DNA of 64,000 bases from Okeania sp. SIO1I7 (GTDB lineage Bacteria; Cyanobacteriota; Cyanobacteriia; Cyanobacteriales; Microcoleaceae): positions 51,535 through 115,534 of the forward strand of contig JAAHGF010000017.1 of assembly GCA_010672585.1 (NCBI GenBank), read 5' to 3'. The number at the start of each line of letters is the position of its first letter. Within the stretch, counting starts at the first letter, position 1. Position numbers and translations under genes: made by a program. The notes under the pieces are model-generated. The model worked only from the letters and a program-made list of their open reading frames with translations, was not told the origin of the DNA and did not search any database. Positions 1 through 10,572 of this stretch are shown in pieces.

Positions 1-614
1 TTGGCTAATATATTCTTCAGTCATACTGAAAAAAATCACTAAATTTTCTAGAGTTGGAAGCTGAATATTAGTTTCTATCTTTAGAGAGGTGAAAAGTAGT
101 TGGAAAATTTTATGATTTTTGGGGAGCTGGATATTAGTTTCTATCTCTAGAGAAGGGAGGTGAAAAATAGTTGGAAAACTTCCTGATTTTTGGGGAGAGG
201 AAAAATTTGAAATGGAAACTATGACTGTTTGATGTCAAAAGAATCTGAAGCTAGATTAATATTTTTTGGCTAATATATTCTTCAGTCATACTGAAAAAAA
301 TCACTAAATTTTCTAGAGTTGGAAGCTGAATATTAGTTTCTATCTTTAGAGAGGTGAAAAGTAGTTGGAAAATTTTATGATTTTTGGGGAGCTGGATATT
401 AGTTTCTATCTCTAGAGAAGGGAGGTGAAAAATAGTTGGAAAACTTCCTGATTTTTGGGGAGAGGAAAAATTTGAAATGGAAACTATGACTGTTTGATGT
501 CAAAAGTATGTGAAGCTAGATTAATATTTCTTGGCTAATATATTCTACTAAGTCATACTGAAAAAAGTCACTAAATTATCTAGAGTTGGACGCTGAATAT
601 TAGTTTCTATCTTT
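1..614. repeat. 265-bp tandem direct repeat, two full copies and a partial third
   Basis: Copies begin at 1, 266 and 531 with TTGGCTAATATATTC, so the period is exactly 265 bp. The first two are almost identical; the third carries a 3-bp insertion near its start and stops near 614. Each unit contains two related sub-repeats of about 70 bp, marked by ATATTAGTTTCTATCT and TTTTTGGGGAG. No open frame of note is present. The array reaches the window edge, so the true copy number is unknown. Confidence 0.95.
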
Positions 615-686
615 GCCGTTTTTCCCTGTTCTCTAATATCCGAAAATTGTGTATCTTACTAATTTTAAAATTCCTATATTTATTTG

Positions 687-812
687 CCGAATAATTAAGG
701 TTTCAAGCCTCTCCTTTAAAGGATAAACAAGAAAAAAAAATGCCTTTGAATCAATCCTCTCCTTGAAAATAAGAGGTAATTATTAATTATTAATTATTAA
801 TTATTAATTGTT
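687..812 (+). repeat. Interspersed repeat family B copy, just upstream of the DUF2330 gene
   Basis: The element starts with CCGAATAATTAAGG, has a short middle with CCTCTCCTTTAAAGG and ends in AGAGGTAATTATTAATT followed by further TAATTAT heptamers. The same order recurs at 8537, 10054, 10278, 16257, 17637, 18000, 37927, 54383, 57388 and, inverted, 62211. It ends only 7 bp before the next start codon, so it may supply that gene's leader. Confidence 0.8.
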
Positions 813-818
813 GATAGT

Positions 819-2048
819 ATGTTTTTAAAACTCAGGCTAAAAAAAATTATCAAATTATCTATAGTAGGAAGCTTAATATTAGTTTGTATGTCTATAGATG
901 TCAAAAAAGTTAGAAGTTTTTGTGGCTTTTTTGTGGCAAAAGTTGATGCTGAAATGTTTAATAACCGCTCACAAGTGGCGATCGCTCATCAAGATAATCA
1001 AACAACTTACAGTTTAGCTTTTGATTATAAGGGGGAACCTGAAGAGTTTGCTCTGATTTTACCAGTACCAGTTGTGCTAAAAAAGCAAGATGTAAGAGTT
1101 ATTTCACCAAAACTTTTTCAACGCTTAGATGATTTTACTGCTCCTAGATTAGTTGTATATGATTTTTTTGATGGTAATGGTCCTAGAGGTGGTGCTAGAG
1201 GTGGGGGAGATTCAAATGTAGTTATACCCCGCCAAAATGTAACTGTTCTTGAAAATTTTACAGTGGGAGAATATGATATTGTTATTTTAAGTGCAACAGA
1301 GTCTAATTCTTTGGAAAGTTGGTTAAGGAAAAATCAGTATAAAATTCCTCGAGGTGCTGCTAAATATTTGCAACCTTATATTAATAAGAAACTTTTCTTT
1401 TTTGTGGTAAGGGTTAACTTAGAAGCACAAGAAAAACTAGGTTTTCAAAATTTAAGACCTCTTCAGTTTACTGTCAAGAATTATCCTCAGATTATGTTAC
1501 CTTTTCAATTAGGAAAAATTAACTCAGAGGATACTCAGAATATCGTCGTTTATTTTTTGAGTAAAACTGGTCGTGCTGAAGTTAGTAATTATGAAAATGT
1601 GGTGATTCCTAGTAATTTTGATGTGCCACTAAATATAGAGTCAAAATTTGGCGAATTTTATCGAGAATTGTTGACTTCAACTATTCAAGCTACAAACAAA
1701 GAAATTGCAGTTATAGAATATGCTTGGGATACAGGTTTTTGTGACCCGTGTAATACAATACCGTTAGATTCTCAAGAGTTGAATGAGTTGGGTATGAATC
1801 ACGAACAAGCATTTATCACTAGATTACATTTACAGTATACAAAGAATACTTATAATCAAGATTTAGAATTTACGATTACCTCCGATCAAACTCTCTATCA
1901 GGGAAGATATATCTTGTTACCACATTACTACAATGAAGGTAGAAACTATGAAGGTACTAACTATTTCGACGGCAAAGTTAAAGTTAAAAATCCTTCTGGT
2001 AAAGTTATTTCGGAGGTTGAACTAAAAACAATATTTGAAAAGTTTTAG
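819..2048 (+). CDS. DUF2330 domain protein, probably exported
   Basis: A 409-residue protein of unknown function in the DUF2330 family. Residues 1-33 are a basic stretch followed by a hydrophobic segment, consistent with a signal peptide or anchor. The mature part opens with the family's CGFFVAK motif (about 35-41), then an FALILPVPVVL stretch near 77-87 and a glycine-rich segment (GPRGGARGGG) near 121-130. In this family the N-terminal Cys-Gly-Phe-Phe region follows the signal sequence. The ATG at 819 is the only sensible start and keeps the whole signal sequence. No operon partner is present; the next gene converges from the other strand. Secretion or membrane attachment is inferred; biochemical function is unknown. 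Confidence 0.85.
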   Translation: MFLKLRLKKIIKLSIVGSLILVCMSIDVKKVRSFCGFFVAKVDAEMFNNRSQVAIAHQDNQTTYSLAFDYKGEPEEFALILPVPVVLKKQDVRVISPKLFQRLDDFTAPRLVVYDFFDGNGPRGGARGGGDSNVVIPRQNVTVLENFTVGEYDIVILSATESNSLESWLRKNQYKIPRGAAKYLQPYINKKLFFFVVRVNLEAQEKLGFQNLRPLQFTVKNYPQIMLPFQLGKINSEDTQNIVVYFLSKTGRAEVSNYENVVIPSNFDVPLNIESKFGEFYRELLTSTIQATNKEIAVIEYAWDTGFCDPCNTIPLDSQELNELGMNHEQAFITRLHLQYTKNTYNQDLEFTITSDQTLYQGRYILLPHYYNEGRNYEGTNYFDGKVKVKNPSGKVISEVELKTIFEKF

Positions 2049-2078
2049 ATATCAAAAGTATCTAACTAGATGGAAAAA

Positions 2079-2501
2079 TTAGTCTAGATTTTGATTCGAT
2101 AAATCTATAGGAAAAATTTTACACATCATATACTGTGGTGAAAATTCTCTGGCTTCATCAACACAATCTCTAAATTTTTCCTCTTCATGATTTTGAGAAT
2201 TAGTCCCCTCTGTTTCTTTCAATGGATTTACACAAATAGCAAGTTTTCCTACTCCTCCCATTAAAGACATTACTCGATTTTTGAGACTGTCAATATCTTG
2301 AATTAGTCGATCTGCTTCCAATATAGAAGGAGCGATAATAAAAAAAGTTTTGACTCCTAGAGAGTCGGGAGCAAAGCCAAAACTACACTCACCTAATAAG
2401 GATTGAGTGGAAAGACTTAAAGATTCATAGAAGAGATTAATTAGTGCTTGATAGAAAGATTCACTTAGGGAATGATCGTCAAAAGTTGGCTTAGATAACA
2501 T
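2079..2501 (-). CDS. Hypothetical protein, 140 aa
   Basis: I do not recognise this protein. The frame can be opened from a TTG at 2516, but an ATG at 2501 is better because a GAGG Shine-Dalgarno-like sequence (2511-2514) sits 9 bases before it. The product is soluble, with no signal peptide or membrane segment, acidic toward the C-terminus, and has one moderately hydrophobic stretch (TFFIIAPSILEADRLI). It converges with the DUF2330 gene, 30 bp between stops. HIP1 sites and homopolymer-derived repeats are absent, and the frame is clean over 423 bp, which argues for a real gene. Confidence 0.6.
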   Translation of the reverse strand: MLSKPTFDDHSLSESFYQALINLFYESLSLSTQSLLGECSFGFAPDSLGVKTFFIIAPSILEADRLIQDIDSLKNRVMSLMGGVGKLAICVNPLKETEGTNSQNHEEEKFRDCVDEAREFSPQYMMCKIFPIDLSNQNLD

Positions 2502-3022
2502 AATTAATGTCCTCAAGTATGATTGTCAATAATTTTAACATTTCTTAAAATTATCTGTCGATCATTTTTTTATACTTATTATTAAAATCACAAAACTATC
2601 AGATAATTATTGCTAATCTCAATATTTAAAGTTAAATTTGGAGATTACACATCCAGAATCCATATAGATTTAAACACTACACTTATGCTACAGTTGAGAT
2701 GCTGACTGCCAAGAAAAATTAATTGGATTAGATTAGTATCTGTGCCAAATTAATTTAACATTTAATCAAGGTATAAAATAACTAAATCTGGGAACAGAAA
2801 ATATATCTGAATACTAAATCTAGTTATTATCCTCCTAATCACCTAAATTTCAATTTTTTTGAAAATCACCCTAGTCTGGCATATTTTGTATGAGTAGTAA
2901 ATCTACAAATAATCTTACCTACCTACTTAAATATTCAGAACGAGTTTATCAGATATCAGTACTTTTTTCCACAACAGAAAGTTTTTATCTATAAAAGTTT
3001 AAAATCTTCAACATTAAATATA
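2502..3022. other. Intergenic, nothing recognised
   Basis: About 520 bp of A+T-rich DNA between two divergent genes (the small unknown gene and argS). It must hold both promoters, but I see no convincing paired -35/-10 boxes, no repeat family member and no open frame. Confidence 0.6.
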
Positions 3023-4783
3023 ATGATTAACTCTACTCTTGAACAACTAAAAAGTAAATTTGACAAAGCTATAATTGCTGCTTTTGGTCAAGATTTAGCC
3101 AATACAGATCCAATGGTTGTTCCAGCTAGTAATCCCAAATTTGGAGATTATCAATGTAACATAGCAATGTCTTTGGCTAAGAAATTAAAGAATAAACCAA
3201 GAGCGATCGCTACTCAAATTATCGAAAAGCTCGATATTAATGATATGTGTCACCCTCCAGAAATTGCTGGACCAGGCTTTATAAATATTACCCTTAAACC
3301 AGAATATATAGAAGTTCATTTACAACAGATTATCAAAGATGAACGACTTAATATTTCCCCTACAAAAAATCCGCAGCGAGTTGTTATTGATTTTTCTAGT
3401 CCCAATATTGCGAAAGAAATGCACGTTGGACATTTACGTTCAACAATTATTGGAGATTCTTTGGCAAGGGTTCTAGAATTTCAGGGACATGATGTACTTA
3501 GGTTAAATCATGTGGGAGACTGGGGTACTCAGTTTGGAATGTTAATTACTTATTTACGAGAAGCTTTTCCGGAAGCTTTAAAAACTGCTGATGTTTTGGA
3601 TATAGGAGATTTAGTTGCTTTTTATCGACAGGCAAAAAAAAGGTTTGATGAAGATGAAGATTTTAAGGAAAAATCGAGAGAAGAAGTAGTAAATTTGCAA
3701 GCTGGTGCTGAGGATAGTCGTTATGCTTGGCAACTTTTATGTAATCAATCTCGCCGGGAATTTCAGGTTATTTATGACTTACTTGATATTGAGTTAAATG
3801 AGCGTGGAGAATCTTTTTATAATTCTATGTTGCCTGGGGTTGTGGAAGAATTAAATAAGTTAAGTTTATTGGAAGAGAATGATGGTGCTCAATGTGTATT
3901 TTTGGAGGGATTTACTAATAAGGAAGGTGAGCGTTTACCGTTAATTGTACAAAAATCTGATGGTGGTTATAATTATGCAACTACTGATTTAGCTGCTTTA
4001 TGTCATCGGATTGAAAAAGAGGGTGCAAAGCGATTAATTTACGTTACGGATGCTGGTCAAGCTAATCATTTTTCTCAAGTTTGGCAAGTGGCAAAACGTG
4101 CTGGTTGGATTCCAGAAAATGTGGAAGTTGTTCATGTTTCTTTTGGTTTGGTATTAGGAGAAGATGGGAAGAAGTTAAAGACTCGTTCTGGGGAAACTGT
4201 GAGATTAAAAGATTTATTAGATGAGGCTATAAATCGGGCGCGGAATGATTTGGAAAAGAGGCTGGAAGAGGAGAATCGTTCTGAGAGTGATGAGTTTATT
4301 CAAAAAGTATCTGAAGTTGTTGGTTTGAGTGCGGTTAAGTATGCAGATTTGAGTCAAAATAGGAATAGTAATTATGTTTTTAGTTTCGATAAAATGTTGG
4401 CTTTAAATGGGAATACTGCTCCTTATTTATTGTATGCTTATGTGCGGGTTAAAGGAATTGCTCGGAAGGGAGAAATTGAGTTTGAAAAATTAAGAGAGGA
4501 TGGCAAAATTATCTTGAAAGATGAGCAAGAGTTGGTGTTAGGAAAACATCTATTGTTATTGAATGAAGTATTAGATATGGTAGCTGTTGAATTATTGCCT
4601 AATCGTCTTTGTGAATACTTATATGAATTGAGTGGAAAATTTAATCAATTTTTTGAGAATTGCCCAGTTTTAACCTCAGAAGAACCTTTGCGTACTTCTA
4701 GATTATTATTATGTGACTTGACCGCTAGAACTCTAAAGTTGGGATTATCTTTGCTCGGAATTTCTGTTTTAGAAAGAATGTAA
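3023..4783 (+). CDS. argS: Arginyl-tRNA synthetase
   Basis: Cytoplasmic class Ia enzyme that charges tRNA-Arg with arginine using ATP. The 586-residue length is normal. The N-terminal ArgRS-specific additional domain covers about 1-95 ([13 protein letters not shown]). The HIGH signature is HVGH at 134-137, preceded by [16 protein letters not shown], which is diagnostic of ArgRS. As in most ArgRS the KMSKS loop is not canonical; its place is taken by the segment around [13 protein letters not shown] near residue 375-390. The C-terminal DALR anticodon-binding domain fills about 460-586 and ends in VLERM, the usual ArgRS terminus. Single gene, no operon partner; translation start has no evident Shine-Dalgarno. 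Confidence 0.98.
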   Translation: MINSTLEQLKSKFDKAIIAAFGQDLANTDPMVVPASNPKFGDYQCNIAMSLAKKLKNKPRAIATQIIEKLDINDMCHPPEIAGPGFINITLKPEYIEVHLQQIIKDERLNISPTKNPQRVVIDFSSPNIAKEMHVGHLRSTIIGDSLARVLEFQGHDVLRLNHVGDWGTQFGMLITYLREAFPEALKTADVLDIGDLVAFYRQAKKRFDEDEDFKEKSREEVVNLQAGAEDSRYAWQLLCNQSRREFQVIYDLLDIELNERGESFYNSMLPGVVEELNKLSLLEENDGAQCVFLEGFTNKEGERLPLIVQKSDGGYNYATTDLAALCHRIEKEGAKRLIYVTDAGQANHFSQVWQVAKRAGWIPENVEVVHVSFGLVLGEDGKKLKTRSGETVRLKDLLDEAINRARNDLEKRLEEENRSESDEFIQKVSEVVGLSAVKYADLSQNRNSNYVFSFDKMLALNGNTAPYLLYAYVRVKGIARKGEIEFEKLREDGKIILKDEQELVLGKHLLLLNEVLDMVAVELLPNRLCEYLYELSGKFNQFFENCPVLTSEEPLRTSRLLLCDLTARTLKLGLSLLGISVLERM

Positions 4784-4953
4784 TTTATAGAACCCATTTA
4801 GTATCTTTGTAGGTGGTGCAGGTTTTTGACAAAGGAGTCATACCATTTCTCAAAAACTTTTCTACATTTTGTTGAATAGGGGAGTGGGGGAGTGGGGGAG
4901 TAGACCCACCCCTCGCCCCTCCCCCTCCCAGGAGGGGAAGCAAACATAAGAAT

Positions 4954-5234
4954 AATTAGGGCTTGCTGATTAATGATCAAACCATTGACAAGTAAAGGTT
5001 TGAGTCTTCTTTGATTCCCAAGGGGTGCGCTGTTTTTAATCTAAAACCCTCAAAAAGTTAGCATAAAAGTCAAACTAAGGAAAGAAAAATTGAGGGACAA
5101 AACGCCCGCTCCTACCTCCTCGCTCCCGAACCATTTCTCCCCTCCTGGGAGGGTCCCGCGGGTGGGTTGTCTCCTGTCTCCTGTCTCCTGTCTCCTACCT
5201 CGACAAAAGACTTTCCATACGCAAACCCTAATTA
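4954..5234 (+). repeat. MITE-like family A, copy 1
   Basis: Left end AATTAGGGCTTGCTGATTAA and right end GCAAACCCTAATTA are imperfect inverted repeats. Internal signature shared with other copies: a TAAAGGTTT segment, CTAAAACCCTCAAAAAG and a pyrimidine run built of CTCCTGT units. Too short to code for a transposase, so it would be non-autonomous. Confidence 0.8.
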
Positions 5235-5525
5235 ACATTAACGCAAGTTGAAATTAGCATGCAAAGTGATTTTTCTTGTGTTAATTAGTTGACAACTGAA
5301 GTACTTCTCAAGTATAGCAACAGTTTTGGGAATTGGTATCAGGGGTCAGGAGTTAGGAGAGCGAGAAATAGAATAGGGAAAAAGGTGGAAATTTTCCCCC
5401 AGAAGAACCATCTCCCCATCTCCTAATATTTAAGTACATAAATAGACATCTCCAATCATCAAAAATAAAATCAATTATTGCACTTTTATTCATCAATTCT
5501 TTCCCCCGTCGTAGTAAAAATATAA

Positions 5526-5725
5526 ATAGGGCTTGCTGATTAAATCTCAAAGTATTGACATATAAAGACAAGTGCCTTTTTGGGCTTGGAAAAAGTGCGC
5601 CTGTTTCAGTCTAAAACGCTCAAAAAGGAGCGTATTTTAGGCCTATAGTTGAGCAGAACAATCTTGGGACAAAACTTAGCTCCTGCCTCCTACCCCTACT
5701 AAAAGACTTTTTCAGCAAACCCTAA
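5526..5725 (+). repeat. MITE-like family A, copy 2
   Basis: A 200-bp copy with left end ATAGGGCTTGCTGATTAA and right end TTTTTCAGCAAACCCTAA. It has the CTAAAACGCTCAAAAAGG and CCCCTACTAAAAGAC signatures. This is close to the basic form of the family without the longer pyrimidine tract of copy 1. Confidence 0.8.
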
Positions 5726-6184
5726 ATAATTAACACGCTATTGGGGTGCTAATTATCAAAAAGGTCTAATTACTTAATGTGGGTTACAAGAACCTATTCC
5801 ACTATTTTCAACAAACTTATTTATTTAAGTAAAATATGCTTGAAAAGCTTGATTTTTCGCTTTTAATTATCAAAATATTTAGGGTTTTTAGCAAAAATAT
5901 TATTAGTGGGATAGGTTCAACTAAAATGTAAGCATTTCTTACGGAATTCTCCGCAAATAGCAATCAGATGCATGAACATATTCAAGCAATAACTGAGGTT
6001 AGGTTATAGCCAATTTCATTAATGAATTTTAATTCTCCTTGGTGGATAATTCCCTTCTAGTATGATAATGAGTTAATCACAAATAGCTAATAGCTAATAG
6101 CTGATGTATGACTGCTGTTTGCGCAGCATTCCGGAGGAAATACTTACACTAAAATTTATTGTCAAATACCAAAATACGTAGTGC

Positions 6185-6293
6185 TATAGCAGAAGGAAGA
6201 AGGTGTTTAATTATCTAGGGGAAAAGAAAAAATCTGGCGTTGTCTGAGTTTTAAGCTTTTGATATGTCCGCGCCCTTTGCTTCCACTGCTATA
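6185..6293 (+). repeat. MITE-like family D, copy 1
   Basis: Bounded by TATAGCAG and CTGCTATA, an exact 8-bp inverted pair, with an internal GTTGTCTGAGTTTTAAGC block. The second clear copy is at 25396-25493, and the internal block also recurs near 17871 and 24440. Confidence 0.7.
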
Positions 6294-7347
6294 CATCAAA
6301 CTAGATACTACCTATCGGGCAACCTCTACATTTTTTAGTCAAGAATTATATGGACTAATGTGCTAAATTCGTCTTTCATTTTTATGGCTTACTTCTAATA
6401 GCTAAATGCTGAATACTTACTGTGATTTTCACCTCAATTTAATTGTTTTGTTTCTTCCTAAAGCTTGAGAACTTGATGTATTTAACAGAGAGTATTTTTG
6501 ATTTTAAATTTAATTAGATATTATATCCGGACTTACACACCACAAAAGCTGAAACAATTTTCAAATCTCATACCAATCCTGCTTGAGTAAACTTATACTC
6601 AAAAAAATCAAAGTAAAAAGCGGTGTATAGAATTTGAGGAGATAAGGTAACTACCCTGATTAGGAATTGCTATGAAATTCTAGGAATTACTTAAGTATTG
6701 AAGTTGGACTTAAGTATAGCATTATTTTTGGTAATTGGTATAACTACTTTGAATTTTTGCCTCAATACTCAATTTTTTCTAGCTAATTAACTCCTCGCTA
6801 TGAAAACTTCACCATAACTTCACAAATTTCGGTAAAACTTCTGATATTCTACTTATAATGTGTATTATAATTACAGGTAAATACAATTTTATGCTCTACC
6901 AAAAAATTATGATACTAGGTTAATAATTTTAATATTCTCTTGGTTGAAAATTTCATTATTAACTGAATTGATTAATTTAACCTCCTGCAATTGGGAAAAC
7001 AGTCAGGAATCCAAGTATTATACCAAATTTCAAAAAGATAGTTACAGTAGAATGAGTACAAAACTGTTAATAAACTTGCTCAGATGACAGGAAGCAAATG
7101 TAGAAATGGCTGTCTGTCGAAACACAATTATCTAGTTGACAGAACTCTGTTAAGTAAATGATAGAGGCATTTTAGTCTTATATTAAGAGAAATAGTATGA
7201 ATCCATGGCTCCTAACTACTGACTACTAGCAACCCTATACTTTGTAGCAATATTTTTTGAAACTGGTATTAAATAACCCAATTCATGGGTGCTAAATCTA
7301 CACTTCAATTAAGTTCGGTAACTATACATTAGCTTCACTATATAATC

Positions 7348-7836
7348 ATGATAAAAAAAACTGTATTAATAGTAGATGACTGCGCAATTGTCAGAAAACT
7401 AGGTTCACACATTCTTGCCAAAATGGGATTAAATATTATACTGGCAAGTAATGGTTTAGAAGCACTAGAAAAAATCAAACTAGAAAGTCCTGATTTAGTG
7501 CTTTTAGACATTATTATGCCAAAAATGAATGGCTATTCAGTTTGTCGTCAAATTAAATCAGAGCCTACAATAATGAATATACCTGTAATTTTTTGCTCTA
7601 GTAAAAATGAAGAAGTTGATGTATATTGGGCAATGAAACAAGGGGCTAATGGTTATATTAGCAAACCTGTAAAAAAATATGAGTTAATGGCAATAATGGC
7701 TAGGTTTAATATCATTGCAAATGTCAAGAACAAATATAGCTATAGCGACCAGTTTATTTATAAGCAAGGTTGTGTGAGAATTTTATCCCCAGAAATAGAA
7801 TCTAAGTCTAATTCTTATAAATTTTGTACCACTTAG
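7348..7836 (+). CDS. Single-domain response regulator (CheY-like receiver)
   Basis: A 162-residue receiver protein with all phosphotransfer residues: acidic pair D10-D11, phosphoacceptor D54 in LLDIIMP, S84/S85 at the switch Thr/Ser position and K106 in ISKPV. The receiver domain takes up about 1-122; the remaining 40 residues (SYSDQFIYKQG onward) are polar and match no output domain I know. It resembles the PilG/PilH or PatA-associated receivers of cyanobacterial phototaxis systems, but no kinase, pil or che gene is near, so the partner cannot be named. It is isolated between two repeat-rich gaps. ATG at 7348 gives the family's MxKTVLIVDD start. Confidence 0.9.
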   Translation: MIKKTVLIVDDCAIVRKLGSHILAKMGLNIILASNGLEALEKIKLESPDLVLLDIIMPKMNGYSVCRQIKSEPTIMNIPVIFCSSKNEEVDVYWAMKQGANGYISKPVKKYELMAIMARFNIIANVKNKYSYSDQFIYKQGCVRILSPEIESKSNSYKFCTT

Positions 7837-8964
7837 ATTTGCCGATAAATTGCTCAAAATATTGACAGTTAATCAATTAAGCAGAGATTACTTCAACATT
7901 TAGATTTAAAATATTAACAGTGAATTAAATGCTTGAGGGAATAGGAAACAAAGGAAGATAATTGGAGAGTTTTTATTGTTGAAAAAATGAACGTAGGGAG
8001 CGACTCAAGATGAACTTTTCAAGCCTAGATAAGTTATACACAGCAATTAGCACCTTAGCTATAAGCTTTTTCACCTTTCTAGATCGGGGTTGTTGGAGTA
8101 ACTTGGTCGATATACAGCAATCTTATTTGAGTTGTGAGATATTGTAGATTTTAGGGAATTAGGGAATAGGGAATGAGAAACACTTAAGCAATTAAATTAT
8201 CACAAATAATTGAGGATTTTTATATATAGTCTTTTTCAGTTCAATGAGAGATCAAACTTAGGGTTTTAGACAATAATAATTTACCCGCCTAACTGCACGA
8301 TATATTCGATAAAACTTACTGTCAATTCAGTTATCAATTATTCGTACCTTTCTTCTAAAATAGGGAGGGTTGAAGTGTCGGATTTTCTTTTCTATCTCCT
8401 TAAAAGGGGAGGCTTAATAGCAATTTTAAAAAAGAATACTATACTTAAGTTGTACTTCAATTATTAAGTAATTAACACAGACTGAATAACTTTTTTGATA
8501 ATTATTAGCTAGTTATTGTTAATTATGCTTATTTTTACCGCAAAATTGTGGGTATGTTCCTCCCCTTTTAAGGGGATAATAAAGAACAATTTTCATCTCT
8601 TTGTCAATCCTCTTCTTTCAAGGAGAGGTAATTATTCATTATTCATTATTCATTATTAATTGTTGAATTCTCCCCTACTCCCCCGCAATGCGAAAATGTA
8701 GCAAACATTTATCAAATTGGTATAAGACCTTATTTTTTGTATAGCAATGCGCGCTCAGGTATTTACAACTTAGAGCTATTAAGTGCAGTAAGCGAAAAGA
8801 TATACAAAAATAATGTGTAAATATGCCAGAGTGCATTGCTATAAATTCAGCTATAAGTATTCAGCATTTCCGTTTGTCATGCTACGCAAACAGATGCATG
8901 AACTTACAGGACTATTAAGGTTAGCTAGTGACCTTTTTCTTTTCTGCGGAATGCTTACCTTTTT
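7837..8964. other. 1.1-kb gene-free region
   Basis: Contains a family C-like block near 8118-8240 (TTGTGAGATATTGTAGATTTTAGG, here diverged at the ends), the TTAAGTAATTAACA block near 8463 also seen at 24562 and 25705, and a family B copy at 8537-8666. No coding frame is supported. Confidence 0.7.
8537..8666 (+). repeat. Interspersed repeat family B copy
   Basis: Starts ACCGCAAAATTGTGG, has CCTCCCCTTTTAAGGGG in the middle and ends GAGAGGTAATTATTCATTATTC. It is closest to the copy at 57388-57519, with which it shares CAATTTTCATCTCTTTGTC-type sequence. Confidence 0.75.
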
Positions 8965-9870
8965 TTAGCAAAAGACACTTAAATGTACATTTTGAGAAAT
9001 TAGTTCTAAAAGAAATAAACCTACTACAGAATTTCCTTGTTTATCTAGAGGAGGACTATAACAAACAATTATTCCTGCACTAGGAACTATTCCCAAAACA
9101 ATTCCACTTACACTAGACTTAATTGGAATTCCTATTTTTACAGCATAACAACTTGATGCTTCATACAAACCACAAGTAGTCATTAGTGCTTTAACTGTAC
9201 AACAGTGTTTTTTCCATTCAGAATTAGGATATTTTACTAACAACATTCCTAGATTAGCTAAATCAAAGATTGTGCCAGATAAACAACAGATTTGATTATA
9301 AGTATCTAGAGCAATTTTCGAGTCTTGAATATAACCCGCTTCTACCAATTTTTCAGCTATAGCTTGATTATTCTGATTAGGTAAAGACCTAACAGAAGCT
9401 AACATATTTGTATCTAAAAATAATTGACATTTTCCATACTCGTTCAGCCAAGAACAAAAATTTTCACAGCGCTCTTGAGAAGTACTTCCTGGTAGTAACG
9501 ATGATAAAGCGATCGCTCCACTATTAATCATTGGATTTCTTGGCCATCCACCATCAATTTCCAGTTGTTCTAAAGAATTGAAAGGCTTTTCTGAAGGTTC
9601 TATTCCTACTCTTTTAAATACAAAATCACTGCCAAATTCACATAATAAATACAACAGCAAAAAAGGTTTAATTGTACTCATTAGAGGCAATTTTATTTCT
9701 ACATTACCTAATGAGATAATCTGATTTTCAATACTTTGTAAAACTATGGCAAAATCATTAGGGTTTGCTTCAGCAAGTGAAGGAATATAAGTAGGTAAAT
9801 CACCTAGTTTTGTTTGAGTTAATGCTGTTTCTACCCAAGCTGCTAATTTTTGTTTGTCAATGGCTAACAT
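8965..9870 (-). CDS. glsA: Glutaminase
   Basis: Hydrolyses L-glutamine to glutamate and ammonia in the cytoplasm; serine-dependent family with a beta-lactamase-like fold. The Ser-x-x-Lys motif is visible in MSTIKPF and the substrate-pocket segments NPMINSGAIA and CLSGTIFDLANLG are intact. The frame stays open to an ATG at 9936, but the internal ATG at 9870 gives MLAIDKQKLAAW and about 301 residues, the usual family length; the extra 22 residues have no counterpart. No Shine-Dalgarno precedes either start. It stands alone. Release of ammonia may interest the reader given the Amt-cyclase gene 2.4 kb away, but no co-regulation is shown. Confidence 0.93.
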   Translation of the reverse strand: MLAIDKQKLAAWVETALTQTKLGDLPTYIPSLAEANPNDFAIVLQSIENQIISLGNVEIKLPLMSTIKPFLLLYLLCEFGSDFVFKRVGIEPSEKPFNSLEQLEIDGGWPRNPMINSGAIALSSLLPGSTSQERCENFCSWLNEYGKCQLFLDTNMLASVRSLPNQNNQAIAEKLVEAGYIQDSKIALDTYNQICCLSGTIFDLANLGMLLVKYPNSEWKKHCCTVKALMTTCGLYEASSCYAVKIGIPIKSSVSGIVLGIVPSAGIIVCYSPPLDKQGNSVVGLFLLELISQNVHLSVFC

Positions 9871-10053
9871 TATTAAATTATGACCGGGTTTTATTATTGT
9901 TATATTTTTATTTTGGGTGCATCTCAATATTTGCAAAAATACTTTTTTCTTATCTATTCCCTGTTGCTTGTTGCCTTTCGGTTCTGTTGCCTAAAAGCGA
10001 TAAAATTTTGGCTTTGTTCAAAATTGAAATGCACCCTTTATTTTGGGTTTAAT

Positions 10054-10170
10054 TACCGAATAATTAAGGTTTAAAGCCTCTCCTTTAAAGAAAAAAAAAG
10101 AACAAAAATTCCTTTTATTCAATCCTCTTCTTTTCAAGGAGAGGTAATTGTTAATGATTAATTGTTGAAC
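10054..10170 (+). repeat. Interspersed repeat family B copy (short form)
   Basis: Starts TACCGAATAATTAAGG and ends AGGTAATTGTTAATG. It has the pyrimidine-rich CCTCTCCTTTAAAG segment and lacks the G+C-rich insert of the long form. Confidence 0.8.
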
Positions 10171-10277
10171 CGCTGTCTACACTGTGTTTGCAATTGGTTG
10201 GGGTTTGTAGACAGGAAGTGGCGTGTAGAAGACTATCCCTATACATTTTTCCTTCTTGCTTCTTACTTCTTCCTTCT

Positions 10278-10506
10278 TACCGAATAATTAATAATTAATA
10301 ATTGAATAACTCTGGTTTAAAGCCTCCCCTTTTAAGGGTAAAAAAGCGGTCGATATTCGGAGCTTCCCGAAGGGTGGGATGGATGGGTTTCCTAAGCATA
10401 TCCAATCGCCCAAAAGAAGAAATAATATTTCCTTATGTTCAATTCCTTAACGGTTTTAACCAGAGGTAATTATCAATTATCCATTATCCATTATCAATTA
10501 ATGAAT
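10278..10506 (+). repeat. Interspersed repeat family B copy (long form)
   Basis: Starts TACCGAATAATTAATAATT, continues with GCCTCCCCTTTTAAGGG, a G+C-rich centre beginning AAAGCGGTCG, then CCATATCCAAT-like sequence and ends in GAGGTAATTATCAATTATCC. Close relatives are at 18000, 37927 and, inverted, 62211. Confidence 0.85.
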
Positions 10507-10572
10507 TCTTCCTTCTTTAATTAGAACAGATTTTAATTATAATAATAGTTAAGTAAAAAATATATATAACTG

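Larger units (their letters stand above)
4784..7347. other. 2.5-kb gene-free, repeat-rich region
   Basis: Holds two family A elements (4954-5234 and 5526-5725), a family D element (6185-6293) and short fragments seen elsewhere: GGAATGCTGCGCAAACAGC-like sequence near 6120 (inverted) and the AATTAACACGCTATT motif near 5730. Short open frames at 4798-5571 are simply the repeats read through. No gene is supported. Confidence 0.75.
9871..10572. other. Gene-free stretch made largely of family B repeats
   Basis: Contains two family B copies (10054-10170 and 10278-10506). The 5' part also repeats the phrase ...AAAAGCGATAAA...TTTGTTCAAAA...GAAATGCACCC, seen again near 18243-18290. No gene is supported; short open frames here are repeat-derived. 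Confidence 0.7.

Noticed and set aside
4798-5571. Three short minus-strand frames in the post-argS gap
   Set aside because: They read through family A elements and pyrimidine tracts; the products are low-complexity.
9871-9936. N-terminal extension of the glutaminase frame
   Set aside because: The 22 residues are not part of the glutaminase fold; starting at 9870 gives the family's usual length.
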